The notes beneath the pieces are model-generated. The model saw nothing but the letters and a program-made list of their open reading frames with translations. It made no database searches and had not been told where the DNA came from. Source: an archaeon (GTDB lineage Archaea; Nanobdellota; Nanobdellia; Pacearchaeales; GW2011-AR1). From it: 64,000 nucleotides of DNA. The stretch covers positions 54,934 to 118,933 of the forward strand of contig JABHNB010000015.1 of assembly GCA_018694115.1 (NCBI GenBank). Direction: 5' to 3'. This document shows, piece by piece, positions 19,646 to 29,739 of this stretch. How positions within the stretch are numbered: position 1 is the stretch's first letter; each line of letters starts with the position of its first letter. A program made the translations under genes and the position numbers.

Positions 19646-20569
19646 ATGGAAAAGAAAGCTATTGTCTTATACTCTGGCGGGCTTGATTCGAGATTGGCAG
19701 TCATGTTATTGAAGGATCAGGGTTTCGATGTTGAGGCAGTTTATTTTAATCTTCCGTTTGGATGCGGTTGTTGTAATAGTAGTTGTAACTTTAATTTTAC
19801 TCAGGTTGAGGAAGTGAAGATGAAGATCTTTGATGCGACTAAAGGTGAACTTTTAGATGAATACTTGGCGATTCTGAAGGATCCGCAATATGGAACTGGG
19901 AAGGGAATTAATCCTTGTAAGGATTGTAAGGTGTTTATGTTTAGGAAAGCTAAGGAATATGCAGATAGTATTGGAGTTAAGGTGATTGCAACTGGTGAAG
20001 TTCTTGGACAAAGACCAATGTCTCAGCTTAGAAGTTCAATGGAAATAATTGATGAGGCTCTTGGATTTGAGATTTTACGTCCTCTTTCGGCTAAGAAGTT
20101 GGAAGAGACTTCGTGGGAGAAGGAAGGTTTGGTTGATCGAAGTAAGTTCTTCGGAATTGCTGGTCGTGGACGAAAGAAACAGATGGAATTAGCTAAGAAT
20201 TATGGAATTAAGTATCCTTCATCTGGCGGAGGATGTTTTCTTTGTGAGAAGGCAGTTTCTAATCGTTTGACTTCGCTTCTTGGCGGAGATTTCGTTAATG
20301 AGAAGACCCTTCCTTTATCGATGATTGGTAGACATTTTATGATTAAGGGTGTTTGGTTTGTCGTTTCAAGAAATGGTGCTGAAGGAGCGATTATTGAAGA
20401 TGGAGAATTTGGTGGTGGTGAGATCTTGGAGGGAGTCAAAGGAAAACCTTCAATTTACTACAGTAAGAAGGGTAAGGCTAATTTAGAGAAGGCCAAAGAA
20501 TTACAGGAAGCTTATTCTACGGGAGATAATGACAAGGTTAGGGAAAAGTTTGAGAAAATCAAGTTGTAA
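19646..20569 (+). CDS. PP-loop ATPase / tRNA thiouridylase-like protein
   Basis: PP-loop YSGGLDSRLAVMLLK, Cys-rich FGCGCCNSSC, NPCKDCKVFM. Confidence 0.75.
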   Translation: MEKKAIVLYSGGLDSRLAVMLLKDQGFDVEAVYFNLPFGCGCCNSSCNFNFTQVEEVKMKIFDATKGELLDEYLAILKDPQYGTGKGINPCKDCKVFMFRKAKEYADSIGVKVIATGEVLGQRPMSQLRSSMEIIDEALGFEILRPLSAKKLEETSWEKEGLVDRSKFFGIAGRGRKKQMELAKNYGIKYPSSGGGCFLCEKAVSNRLTSLLGGDFVNEKTLPLSMIGRHFMIKGVWFVVSRNGAEGAIIEDGEFGGGEILEGVKGKPSIYYSKKGKANLEKAKELQEAYSTGDNDKVREKFEKIKL

Positions 20570-20618
20570 TTATTGAAGTATAAACAAAGCTTAAAAGTCT
20601 AGTTAGTATTGAATTATT

Positions 20619-21119
20619 ATGGAAAAGAGGTATGTTTGGGAATTTACTAATCAGAGGAAGTTGACTAAGAAAGAGTTTATTGATTATTTTGGGAGGAAGG
20701 TTTTTAGAACTATTAGAAAATATGGCATGTTACCTTCAAATAAAATTATTAAGTTGAAAGAATCGGGAGATTTGAATACAATGGTTTTGGTGGAGGTTCT
20801 TGAAAAGAAGTTTAAGGTTAGATTGGTTGCTAGTGGGGCGGGGGCTAATTTTTCTTCTGAGAATTTATCTCAGATTGCTGAAGATGTTTTTGGGAATGTT
20901 TTAGGTGGAAAGTTCGCTGGGCCAAAACCAGAAGATAAGAAGAAACGACCATTATATTTCCATTCAGATAAGGAAGTTGAATTATATGCTAAATTGGTGG
21001 GAATTAAGGGGACAAAACGAAAACAGGATAAAAAAGTCCAGTCTCTTTTTGAAAAGTTTTTGAAAAAGAATCAAGATCTTGAAATGAATGTTGTGGGGGC
21101 ATTATCTCAATTAAAATGA
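20619..21119 (+). CDS. Hypothetical protein
   Basis: Open ORF with TATA-like sequence upstream; stop overlaps next gene. Confidence 0.55.
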   Translation: MEKRYVWEFTNQRKLTKKEFIDYFGRKVFRTIRKYGMLPSNKIIKLKESGDLNTMVLVEVLEKKFKVRLVASGAGANFSSENLSQIAEDVFGNVLGGKFAGPKPEDKKKRPLYFHSDKEVELYAKLVGIKGTKRKQDKKVQSLFEKFLKKNQDLEMNVVGALSQLK

Positions 21120-21667
21120 AAAAATCAAAAAGAGCAAGAAATTTTGTAAAATTTGTAAGTGTACTAATCGTCTTATTGATGGTAGCTCTTACTGTATACA
21201 GTTTTCTAAATAGGGGGATTCTGGATGATAAAGTTTCTTCAGGAATTTCTAATTATGGACTCAGTGCTTTATTTGTCGCATCTCTCCTTTTGGATTTAAT
21301 TCCTCAACTTATTTCTCCGGTTGTAGCAATGGGTGCTGGAATAATCATTGGTATGAATATCTATGTTGCAATAATCACAACAATTCTCGGGTCTGCAGTT
21401 GGTTCACTCTTGGGTTTTTTTCTTGGGAAAAAATATTTGTTTGATGCGGTTGATGTAATGTCTTCTAAAAAGTCTGTAAAAAGATTAACATATCTAACAA
21501 ACAGATATGGGAGAGTCATTGTTCCTCTTGCTGCAATATCGCCATTACCTTATCTCCCTGTTTTACTTGGCGCAATAAATTTTTCTAAGAAAAATTTCTT
21601 AATTTATGGATTAATTCCAAGAGCATTGAGTATTGTGCTCTTTGGATATCTAATTTGGTTGGTTTAA
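21116..21667 (+). CDS. VTT/DedA-like membrane protein
   Basis: Hydrophobic; AAISPLPYLPVLLGAINFSKKNFL resembles the VTT domain motif. Confidence 0.6.
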   Translation: MKKSKRARNFVKFVSVLIVLLMVALTVYSFLNRGILDDKVSSGISNYGLSALFVASLLLDLIPQLISPVVAMGAGIIIGMNIYVAIITTILGSAVGSLLGFFLGKKYLFDAVDVMSSKKSVKRLTYLTNRYGRVIVPLAAISPLPYLPVLLGAINFSKKNFLIYGLIPRALSIVLFGYLIWLV

Positions 21668-21672
21668 ACTAA

Positions 21673-22320
21673 TTATTCCTTGTTAAGTTTCTTCAAAACC
21701 TTTCCCAATCCCCTAAAATCTTTTATTATGAAGTCTGGTTTTTCCTTCATGATTGTTGTTTTATTTGACCAAGAGCATTTGTTATGAATCGCGATTGCAA
21801 TACATCCCGCGTCTCTTGCAAATTCTATGTCGCTGAAACGATCTCCAATATAAACTGCTTCTTCGGGCTTGATTTTATATTTCTTGAAAAGCTTTTTTAA
21901 GAATTCGTCTTTTGTGCTAAATTTTTCTGCACCAAATACCCTGTTGAATAGGCCTTTAATTTTAAGTCTCTTAATTGAGGCTCTTAAGAAACTGGTTTCT
22001 GAGTTTGAAACCACGATTAATTTGTAGCCCTCTTTTTTCAATTTTTTTAAGGGGTTTATTGAAACGCAGAGTTTAATATCTCCTTCTTTTGCTCCCCTTA
22101 TGAAATGCTTATAGAATCTCCTTCTTATTGTTTCTAGATGTCCTGCATTTAGCCCAAGGTTTTTTAGAATTATATGCATCTTATTTCCAAGTTGCTTGAG
22201 TGCATCTTGCTTATTGAATTCAAATTCAAATTCATCTAATGTTTTTACCAGAGATTTAAATGCTAGGCTGTAGGCATCAGAGATTGTTCCGTCAAAGTCA
22301 AAGAAGAGATACCTTATCAT
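21673..22320 (-). CDS. HAD-superfamily hydrolase
   Basis: FFDFDGTISDA, VVSNSE, YIGDRFSDIEFARDAGC. Confidence 0.9.
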   Translation of the reverse strand: MIRYLFFDFDGTISDAYSLAFKSLVKTLDEFEFEFNKQDALKQLGNKMHIILKNLGLNAGHLETIRRRFYKHFIRGAKEGDIKLCVSINPLKKLKKEGYKLIVVSNSETSFLRASIKRLKIKGLFNRVFGAEKFSTKDEFLKKLFKKYKIKPEEAVYIGDRFSDIEFARDAGCIAIAIHNKCSWSNKTTIMKEKPDFIIKDFRGLGKVLKKLNKE

Positions 22321-24417
22321 TTAATCCTCCATTCGTTTTAGAAGTTCTTTCAATTTTGCTTGATTAGCTTCTTTATTCTTGATTTCGGATATAGAATAAA
22401 TTTGATGTTTTCCTATGGCTTCTTCTTTGTGAACTTTCAAATCTCTAAGCATCTTTTTTCTAATGTCGTCAGATATGAGGATTTTTTCTTTATTTGAATC
22501 TGATATTCTTCGAGCAAGTGCGATTGTGTTTCCGATACCAGTATACTTCAATTTTCCACCTTCTTTTGAGGCGACTAGTTCTCCAGAATGAACCCCGATA
22601 TTAAATTCTATTTTCTCGTTGAACTTTTTGTTGTGTTCGATTAGTTTTTTCCATGCGTTAAATGCCGCCTTTGATGCAAGTTCTTCATTATGGAATGTTT
22701 TTGTTGCTAGGGGGGAGAACACAATAAAAATATGGTCTTCTCTCCAGTCCACTAAACCTTTGGCCTCCTTCATCTTATTAATCGCTTCGATGAGAGTATT
22801 TTTTGAATTGTCATTCAATTTTTTATTATTTTTAATACTAATTGCGATTACTGCAGATTGATTTTTTTCTCCTTTTAGGACTAGTGTCGATTCTGCACTA
22901 CTAATTTTTTTCTTTGTTAGATCAAGCATACTATCATCTTCGTGATGATAATTTTTATCATCTAATCCTTGAACTTTTGGAGATTTGTTTGTAAAGTTCA
23001 TGGTATTTGAAACCTCCGATTTTACTCTTGCGGGAATTTTGCCATTAATTTTTTCTTTAATCCCGTTAATTTTTTCTTTAATCTTTCCCTTTCCTGTTGG
23101 AATTTTCCCCTTCTTTCTATATCTGAAAAAAAGTATGACTCCCGTTGCACCTAAGATAATTATTAGGAAAATCCAAACAACCGAATAGTTTGTAAAGATT
23201 CCAACAGTTTCTAAATCTTTTACGGAAATTGCATTACCGGTTAGTAAGACTGAGCCTTCAAAGTTTGTCTCTCCATCTTCTACTGTTATTGTGTATTCCC
23301 CATCCGGTGCTTCTAAATTAAAATTTTTCTCCTTGCCTTCTTTGATATTTAGGCTGATTTCGCTGATCGTTTCCCCGATTTTGATACTAACTGTTTTGTT
23401 GTATGGAACATTACCAATGTTATTTATTCTTAGGACTCCCCCCTCAATATGGAATTCTGCTTTTTGAAGTTCCATTATTTCAAACTCTGTTTCATCTTCT
23501 AAATCTGAGAATGTAGAATGGATTTTCCATAATCCTTCAGTTGCATTTGTTGGAAAGTCTATCGAAATAGTTTCTTGAGATTGAATTGTTTTTAGAATTT
23601 CTTCATCTTCAGGGGAGATAATTATTAATGAAACCGTTCCTGGCATTTCTTTTTCTGATTGATCAAAAATGTCTGATCCGATGGTTAAGTTTTCTCCGGG
23701 GATCACTTCAACTTTTGATAGGCTTGTTGAAACTCTTGTTGCGATCTGATTTATTTTAAAGAAGACCGTTGTGTTTCCGATGTTTAGATGGTCTCCATCC
23801 TTGTTAGTGTCATAGGCAGAAATCATTAAAGTATAACTTCCTGCTTCTGCCGTCTCGGACATTGTGAAGGTTTCTATTGCACTTCCCCCTTCTACTTCTT
23901 TCGTAAACTCTGTTGCGTTTTTTACTTCCAAAAATCCATTAAGTGCCTTTCCATTTGCCTTTGTTGCATTGATTGTTAGTGTTATCTCTTCTCCAGGATT
24001 ATAGTTTATCTTATCTAGCGTTGGGGTGACTGATATCTCGTCGCTAATTGTGAATGTTTTCGATGAAGCTGTGTTTTCACCTAATGACGCTGAGAGACGA
24101 CAGCTTCCTATTATGTCTTTTATGTTCGTTATTTCTAAATCTTCTTCGGTCAAAATCTTGTAAGGTATTGAATATGATTGATCTTGATCTGTAGAAAAAG
24201 CCCTTGCTGAAATCTTTAATACATTTGTAGTTAAATTTCCACATACTAATCCCATGTTTAGATTTCCCGATTCTGAGCCTCTTAGTCCGTCCGCGGTGAT
24301 GTATACTTTATCTCCTAAATTGTATGTGTCATATGGTTCGGATATTGAAATTTGTGCGGCTACAAATGATGTAGATAATAGAAGGCAGAAAGTAAGGATT
24401 ATCAAGCTCTTTTTCAT
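22321..24417 (-). CDS. Receptor-like protein: Ig-like ectodomain, TM helix, C-terminal class III nucleotide-cyclase-like domain
   Basis: Signal peptide MKKSLIILTFCLLLSTSFVAAQ (preferred start 24417); extracellular beta repeats; TM VWIFLIIILGATGVILFF; IEFNIGVHSGELVASKEGGKLKYTGIGNTIALARRI cyclase motif. Confidence 0.72.
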   Translation of the reverse strand: MKKSLIILTFCLLLSTSFVAAQISISEPYDTYNLGDKVYITADGLRGSESGNLNMGLVCGNLTTNVLKISARAFSTDQDQSYSIPYKILTEEDLEITNIKDIIGSCRLSASLGENTASSKTFTISDEISVTPTLDKINYNPGEEITLTINATKANGKALNGFLEVKNATEFTKEVEGGSAIETFTMSETAEAGSYTLMISAYDTNKDGDHLNIGNTTVFFKINQIATRVSTSLSKVEVIPGENLTIGSDIFDQSEKEMPGTVSLIIISPEDEEILKTIQSQETISIDFPTNATEGLWKIHSTFSDLEDETEFEIMELQKAEFHIEGGVLRINNIGNVPYNKTVSIKIGETISEISLNIKEGKEKNFNLEAPDGEYTITVEDGETNFEGSVLLTGNAISVKDLETVGIFTNYSVVWIFLIIILGATGVILFFRYRKKGKIPTGKGKIKEKINGIKEKINGKIPARVKSEVSNTMNFTNKSPKVQGLDDKNYHHEDDSMLDLTKKKISSAESTLVLKGEKNQSAVIAISIKNNKKLNDNSKNTLIEAINKMKEAKGLVDWREDHIFIVFSPLATKTFHNEELASKAAFNAWKKLIEHNKKFNEKIEFNIGVHSGELVASKEGGKLKYTGIGNTIALARRISDSNKEKILISDDIRKKMLRDLKVHKEEAIGKHQIYSISEIKNKEANQAKLKELLKRMED

Positions 24418-24495
24418 ATGATTTTTAGGGCGGAGTAGTATATAAAGATTTCTCGTTATCAACAGTTTTATAAATATCTTAATTGTTGTTGATGT

Positions 24496-25572
24496 ATGGC
24501 TAAAGAAGTGATTGATCCGTGGTCTTCTGAACTCCCAGACGATTATAGAAAGAAGATAAAGCAGTTTGGGCTGGAGAAATTTGAGGTGAATGATTTTCCT
24601 AATCCTAATTTGTTAATGCGGAGGGGAATTGTTTTTGCTGGACGAGATTTGAAGAGAATTTCGAAGAGTATTAAGGAGAAAAAGAAATTTTATGTTTTGA
24701 CGGGGATCATGCCGACGGCAGATAAGTTACATTTTGGGACTAAGTCTGTGATTGATCAGGTTGTTTATTTTCAGAAGCAAGGTGCAGAGACACACGTTCT
24801 TGTTGCCGATTTAGAATCTGCAGCAACTAGAGGAATTTCATTGGAAGAAGCTAGGAGAAGGGCACTGGATATCCATATTCCCTGTTATATTGCCCTTGGA
24901 CTTGACCCCAAGAAGACAAAATTTTATTTTCAATCGGAAAATAATGATGTGACGAGCTTGGCATATGTGCTCTCTCGTCGTGCGACATTGAATGAGTATC
25001 GCGCGATTTATGGTAACCCTGAACCTTCTAGAATTATGGCTTCGGTTTTGCAGGTTGCAGATATTATGCATCCTCAATTGAAAGAGCCTATGCCTGGGAT
25101 AATTCCTGTTGGGCTTGATCAGGATCCGCATATTCGGTTATCTAGAGATATAGCCTCTCGGGCTAAGGAGTTTAAGTTTTTCACACCTTCTTCGATAAAC
25201 CATAAATTTCTTCCGGCACTAACTGGAGACTTGAAGATGTCTAAATCCGAGGGAAATTCGCTTTATCTTTTGGATAGTGATGATGAGATTAAGAGAAAGG
25301 TTTCTCGAGCATTGACTGGAGGACAGAAGACATTGGCCGAGCATAAGGAAAAGGGTGGTGATCCAAGTAAGGATATGATTTTTGAGCTGTTTAAGCAGCA
25401 TTTGATTGAGGATGATGCTGAGCTTGCTTTGAGGGAAAAGGATTATCGTGCGGGAAAGATATTAGATTCTGAGAATAAGGCTTATGCAACAGAGCTTTTA
25501 CAAAAGTATATGGCTGATTTTCGTAAGAAATATGCTGATGCAAGGAAGATTGTTAAGAAGATGTTTGATTAA
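24496..25572 (+). CDS. trpS: Tryptophanyl-tRNA synthetase (archaeal/eukaryotic type)
   Basis: TGIMPTADKLHFGTK, GLDQDPHIRLSRD, KMSKSEGNS. Confidence 0.88.
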   Translation: MAKEVIDPWSSELPDDYRKKIKQFGLEKFEVNDFPNPNLLMRRGIVFAGRDLKRISKSIKEKKKFYVLTGIMPTADKLHFGTKSVIDQVVYFQKQGAETHVLVADLESAATRGISLEEARRRALDIHIPCYIALGLDPKKTKFYFQSENNDVTSLAYVLSRRATLNEYRAIYGNPEPSRIMASVLQVADIMHPQLKEPMPGIIPVGLDQDPHIRLSRDIASRAKEFKFFTPSSINHKFLPALTGDLKMSKSEGNSLYLLDSDDEIKRKVSRALTGGQKTLAEHKEKGGDPSKDMIFELFKQHLIEDDAELALREKDYRAGKILDSENKAYATELLQKYMADFRKKYADARKIVKKMFD

Positions 25573-26273
25573 CTAAGAGTATGTTTTCTTGTTGATCTCT
25601 TTGTAGGCCTTTTTTGTCTAACCATTAGATTAATGTTACTTTTTCCGTTCTTTCGAAATTTTTGATTTAACATATTCATTGTATTTCTGCTATTCTCTAC
25701 CTTGTTTCTTTTTCTTCTGGATCCAACAATGACACATCCTTTTGTGTCTTTGGAATAGTTTCCCGTATGAAAAAGAACGTCTGTCCTTTTGGACACATCC
25801 TTGATTTCAAAATGTCTTTTGAATTTTTTACTGATTCTCGGTTTAACCTGATAAGTTCCTGTTGGAATACTTGAGATGTCTGTTTGATTATTTCTGTAGG
25901 GTAGTTCGAGTGTTTGTGCAAGTATCTTATCTTCTCTGTCGACTATTCCATTTCTATTTACATCATGATATAACGTTCCCATTGTCGATTGTGAAGTATA
26001 TGTATCTCTTTCTAGAATCCAGTGAGCGTCGTATTTCTTTGATTTAGGTCTTTGTAGTTTAGGTCTTTCTTGGATCGCTCTTGCTAGATAAGTGGAGTTA
26101 TCTCTTGGTTTTCTAGGAGTAATTTTTGGCATTTCTTTTGCTTTAGTCTTTGGAGTTTCTGCTTTCTCCCAAGATTCAAATTGGTATTTCCATCCAAATC
26201 CTGCCCCTGCAATGATTCCAGCTCCGACTACTGCGCCTGTAAATCCTTTCATAAAATCCCTTAATTTTGCCAT
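25569..26273 (-). CDS. Membrane-anchored protein with DUF5675-like domain
   Basis: SIPTGTYQVKPRISKKF...LFHTGNYSKDTKGCVIVGS...NSR pattern; N-terminal hydrophobic segment. Confidence 0.6.
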   Translation of the reverse strand: MAKLRDFMKGFTGAVVGAGIIAGAGFGWKYQFESWEKAETPKTKAKEMPKITPRKPRDNSTYLARAIQERPKLQRPKSKKYDAHWILERDTYTSQSTMGTLYHDVNRNGIVDREDKILAQTLELPYRNNQTDISSIPTGTYQVKPRISKKFKRHFEIKDVSKRTDVLFHTGNYSKDTKGCVIVGSRRKRNKVENSRNTMNMLNQKFRKNGKSNINLMVRQKRPTKRSTRKHTLS

Positions 26274-26338
26274 ATAATTATATAGAAATATACTTTATAA
26301 GTCTTCTGGTTTGTTACTATTATTCAGATACAACAAAA

Positions 26339-27091
26339 CTAATATTGCGAGGATTCTGTTGTGGGCGTTGTCATTTCCGGTTCTTTTGGCGCTTCTAAGA
26401 TTTCTATTCCCTTGGGTGTAATTTGCATTCCCTGAGGTTTCCTATCGTGTGCAGTTCTTCTCATCTTTGAGACTCTGATTGCTCTATCTCCCACTCCTGA
26501 GATTCCAGATTCATATAGGACTGTCACGGAGTCTGATAGGAATCTGATGATGTCTGTTTTTGTCCATTCTCCCTGAGTTTGTGGTTGCATTCCCTCAGCT
26601 TCCATACTTTCATCAGCGAGGATTGTGGTTACATTAAGTCTTTTCATTAGGGATGCAAGTTCGAAGATCGTGTTTCTAATCTTTCCTTGTTCGTTTAGGT
26701 TTAGGGCTAAAACAGATATTGGATCAAAACAAATTCTTTTGACTCCTCCCTGTGCGATGAGTTTTGTTAATTCAGTTTTTAGTTCATCGATTGATGTTGC
26801 GGGGGAGAACTTTAGAAATTTGATTTTACCTTCTTCTCCTAGCTTTCCAAAATCCCAACCAAAGGATCTTGCATCATTTACTGTTTCAAGAATGTCTGGT
26901 TCAAATGAACAATAGAGTCCATTCTCTTCGAATTTTTTTACTCCGTTCCACAGAAATTGGAGAAGGAAGGTTGTCTTTCCGGATCCCGGTCCTCCGACTA
27001 GAACATTAGTAGAATTTCTAATAAATCCCCCTTGAGATATTTTATCGAAGCCATCAATACCTGTGGCACACCTCTCCATTGCATCACCCAT
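26339..27091 (-). CDS. KaiC-like RecA-superfamily ATPase
   Basis: GIDGFDKISQGGFIRNSTNVLVGGPGSGKTTFLLQFL, CFDPISVLAL; ATG at 27091 preferred to avoid overlap with the upstream gene. Confidence 0.88.
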   Translation of the reverse strand: MGDAMERCATGIDGFDKISQGGFIRNSTNVLVGGPGSGKTTFLLQFLWNGVKKFEENGLYCSFEPDILETVNDARSFGWDFGKLGEEGKIKFLKFSPATSIDELKTELTKLIAQGGVKRICFDPISVLALNLNEQGKIRNTIFELASLMKRLNVTTILADESMEAEGMQPQTQGEWTKTDIIRFLSDSVTVLYESGISGVGDRAIRVSKMRRTAHDRKPQGMQITPKGIEILEAPKEPEMTTPTTESSQY

Positions 27092-27125
27092 GATAGTATG
27101 ACTGTGTAAATCTTTATAAATTCTA

Positions 27126-27602
27126 CTATTGGGGGATTGCAAGATTTGGTTTGTTGGTTGCATATCTCATTAGATTTCTTGCAGATCTTAATGGTTCATA
27201 ACGGCCCCTCATTTCTCTAATCGTTTTTGGGACTTTACTCCATTCGTGGTATGCTGGAACATTTTCAAATCTGCCTTCGATATTTTCATTTTGTGAATAA
27301 ACTCTTCCTTGATGGAAATCCTGAGGTAATCTTTCAATCAAATCTTGATTATCTTCTGTGATCCATCCAAATATGTCTACAAATCCTGGACGGAACTCAT
27401 TTAATGTATCTGCAACACAAGTACTGTGGTGACCATCCAATATAAGGTATGTTGAAGGATCTCGTGGGTTAGTTCTAACTGGAACAATCATTTTTTTAGG
27501 GGATCTGAGAAAACTTCTAATAACTCTTTTTATGTTTCTCTGCCTTAATGTTGGTTGAGTTGGTAATGCCAACTTGGTATCTAATCGGATTATCTTTCCC
27601 AT
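27126..27602 (-). CDS. ParB-like nuclease-fold protein
   Basis: MIVPVRTNPRDPSTYLILDGHHSTCVAD resembles ParB/Srx motif. Confidence 0.55.
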   Translation of the reverse strand: MGKIIRLDTKLALPTQPTLRQRNIKRVIRSFLRSPKKMIVPVRTNPRDPSTYLILDGHHSTCVADTLNEFRPGFVDIFGWITEDNQDLIERLPQDFHQGRVYSQNENIEGRFENVPAYHEWSKVPKTIREMRGRYEPLRSARNLMRYATNKPNLAIPQ

Positions 27603-27687
27603 GTAACTACTGAAGAATAATACCTTTTAAAGTTTATGATTTGAGATTAATACTAGAATTTATAAATTCTTTTATTCTGATTTCTTC

Positions 27688-29388
27688 ATGAAGACTTTAA
27701 ACTTGCACTGTGATTACATTAATTTTAAGGCACTGAAGAAAGCGCTTAAATCTGTAGATGAAATTGCTCCAAATCAAACTCTCGAGGGAGATTCTAAAGA
27801 CTGTCTAGTTGTGATGGTGGCGGTGGAGAAGGGAGATTCTAAAGCAACTGTTCAAGGGCTAGTAGAATCTATTCAAAAAATTGCGACTGATGTAAAAGCA
27901 AAAAATATTGTTCTATATCCTTATGCCCATTTATCAAGTAATCTAGGTAAGCCTGAAACTGCGGTGGAAGTATTGAACGAAACTGCTAAGAAACTTAAGG
28001 GTTTCAAGGTTCTTCAAGCACCTTTTGGGTATTACAAACAATTTGAGTTGAAAGTCAAGGGTCACCCGTTATCTGAACTTTCTAGGGAGATTAAAGTTGA
28101 AGGAAATGAGATTGAGGAAGAGGAATTGACTGATGAACAAAGGGCAAAACTTTTGAGGCAAATTTCTAAGTCAAAGTTAGATACTTCTAAGATAAAAGAG
28201 AACGATCATAGGATTATCGGTGGGAAGATGGATCTTTGGAGTTTCAACAGCTCTGCTCCGGGGATGGTTTTTTGGCATTCAAAAGGATTGCATATTAAGA
28301 ATAAACTAATTGAGTATTGGAGAGAGCTTCATCGAAAGAATAGGTACTCAGAGATTTCGACACCCCAAATTTTAGATAAGAAACTTTGGGAGATTTCAGG
28401 ACACTGGTCAAAGTTTAAGGAAAATATGTTTTTATCGAGTTATGAGAATCGAGATTTAGCAATAAAGCCAATGAACTGTCCTGGAGGAATGTTAGTTTAC
28501 AAGACCTCTCCAAAATCGTATAAGGATCTTCCTTTAAGGGTTGGTGAACTTGGATGGGTCCATAGGATTGAGTTATCCGGAGTTTTAGGGGGCTTGATGA
28601 GAGTAATACAATTTGTTCAGGATGATGCACATATTTTCTGTACTGAAAAATCTCTCGAAGAGGAAATTGCAAAAATAATTGATTTAACAAATGATCTTTA
28701 CAAAACTTTCAAGATAGAAATTGATCATGTTGAATTATCAACTCGGCCGAAGAAGAGGATTGGTTCTGAAAAGATTTGGGATCTGGCAGAGAAGGCGTTA
28801 GAGAAAGTTCTTAAGAAAAAGAAGATGAAATATACTGTGAATAAGGGGGACGGAGCTTTCTATGGTCCTAAGATAGATTTTCACATAAAGGATTCATTAG
28901 GGAGAACTTGGCAGACTTCGACGATTCAATTAGATATGGCATTGCCCGAGAGATTCGAACTTGAATATACTTCAGAAGATGGTTCGGCTAAAAGGCCGAT
29001 TATGCTTCATAGGACTATATATGGAAGTCTCGAAAGATTCTTGGGAGTTTATACTGAGCATGTTGATGGGAAATTTCCGCTTTGGATTTCTCCGAATCAG
29101 ATTAAGGTGATGACACTTAATGATGATGTTAAGGATTATGCTAATGAGATTTATCAAAAATTATTCGATGAAGGATTTGAAGTCGAGATTAATGATAAAA
29201 GTGAATCGATGGGTAAGAAGGCAAGGGATGCACAAATTCAGAGGTTTAATTATCTTGTAACTGTTGGAGAAAAAGAAAAAGCTGCGGGTAATATTGCGGT
29301 TAAGGCTAGAGATTCTAAGGAAATTGTTACTATGGATCTAGATGGGTTTATTTCCCAGCTTAAGGAAGAGATTTCAACAAAAGCTTAG
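27688..29388 (+). CDS. thrS: Threonyl-tRNA synthetase (archaeal type)
   Basis: Archaeal editing domain N-terminus; KPMNCPGGMLVYK, RPIMLHRTIYGSLERFLG. Confidence 0.95.
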   Translation: MKTLNLHCDYINFKALKKALKSVDEIAPNQTLEGDSKDCLVVMVAVEKGDSKATVQGLVESIQKIATDVKAKNIVLYPYAHLSSNLGKPETAVEVLNETAKKLKGFKVLQAPFGYYKQFELKVKGHPLSELSREIKVEGNEIEEEELTDEQRAKLLRQISKSKLDTSKIKENDHRIIGGKMDLWSFNSSAPGMVFWHSKGLHIKNKLIEYWRELHRKNRYSEISTPQILDKKLWEISGHWSKFKENMFLSSYENRDLAIKPMNCPGGMLVYKTSPKSYKDLPLRVGELGWVHRIELSGVLGGLMRVIQFVQDDAHIFCTEKSLEEEIAKIIDLTNDLYKTFKIEIDHVELSTRPKKRIGSEKIWDLAEKALEKVLKKKKMKYTVNKGDGAFYGPKIDFHIKDSLGRTWQTSTIQLDMALPERFELEYTSEDGSAKRPIMLHRTIYGSLERFLGVYTEHVDGKFPLWISPNQIKVMTLNDDVKDYANEIYQKLFDEGFEVEINDKSESMGKKARDAQIQRFNYLVTVGEKEKAAGNIAVKARDSKEIVTMDLDGFISQLKEEISTKA

Positions 29389-29393
29389 AACAT

Positions 29394-29423
29394 TTTATAA
29401 AGTCTTTTAGTTTTAATTTGTCA
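29394..29423 (+). promoter_or_regulatory. TATA box (TTTATAAAG) 29 nt upstream of ATG
   Basis: Same spacing as the secreted-protein cassette promoters. Confidence 0.6.
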
Positions 29424-29683
29424 TGAGGTGGGGAAAGATAGTTTTATTGTTTCAGGCAATTGTAACTTTAGTTATTGGCCTGATTTTCTTTGCACAGGTT
29501 ATGACTTTAGATCAGGCTAAGATTGAAGAGTTAAAAGTTGAGATCGCTCAAGGCGATATATTCTTTGAAGAGGGCGCAGAACCTGAGTTTATTGATGTAA
29601 AAGCTAGATTCCAAATGGCAGGTTATGTTTTGTTGATTATTTCCTTGATTGAAATTGTTTTGATTTCTCAATTGATTTCATAG
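29423..29683 (+). CDS. Small membrane protein
   Basis: Two hydrophobic segments; own TATA. Confidence 0.6.
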   Translation: MRWGKIVLLFQAIVTLVIGLIFFAQVMTLDQAKIEELKVEIAQGDIFFEEGAEPEFIDVKARFQMAGYVLLIISLIEIVLISQLIS

Positions 29684-29710
29684 CATTGATTAGTTTCTTG
29701 GATATATAAT

Positions 29711-29739
29711 TTTATAAAGTTTAATTATCTGGAGATTGT
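29711..29739 (+). promoter_or_regulatory. Conserved cassette promoter TTTATAAAGTTTAATTATCTG
   Basis: TATA 29 nt before ATG; near-identical at 32748 and 37826, with core matches at 34811, 41605 and 45443. Confidence 0.7.
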
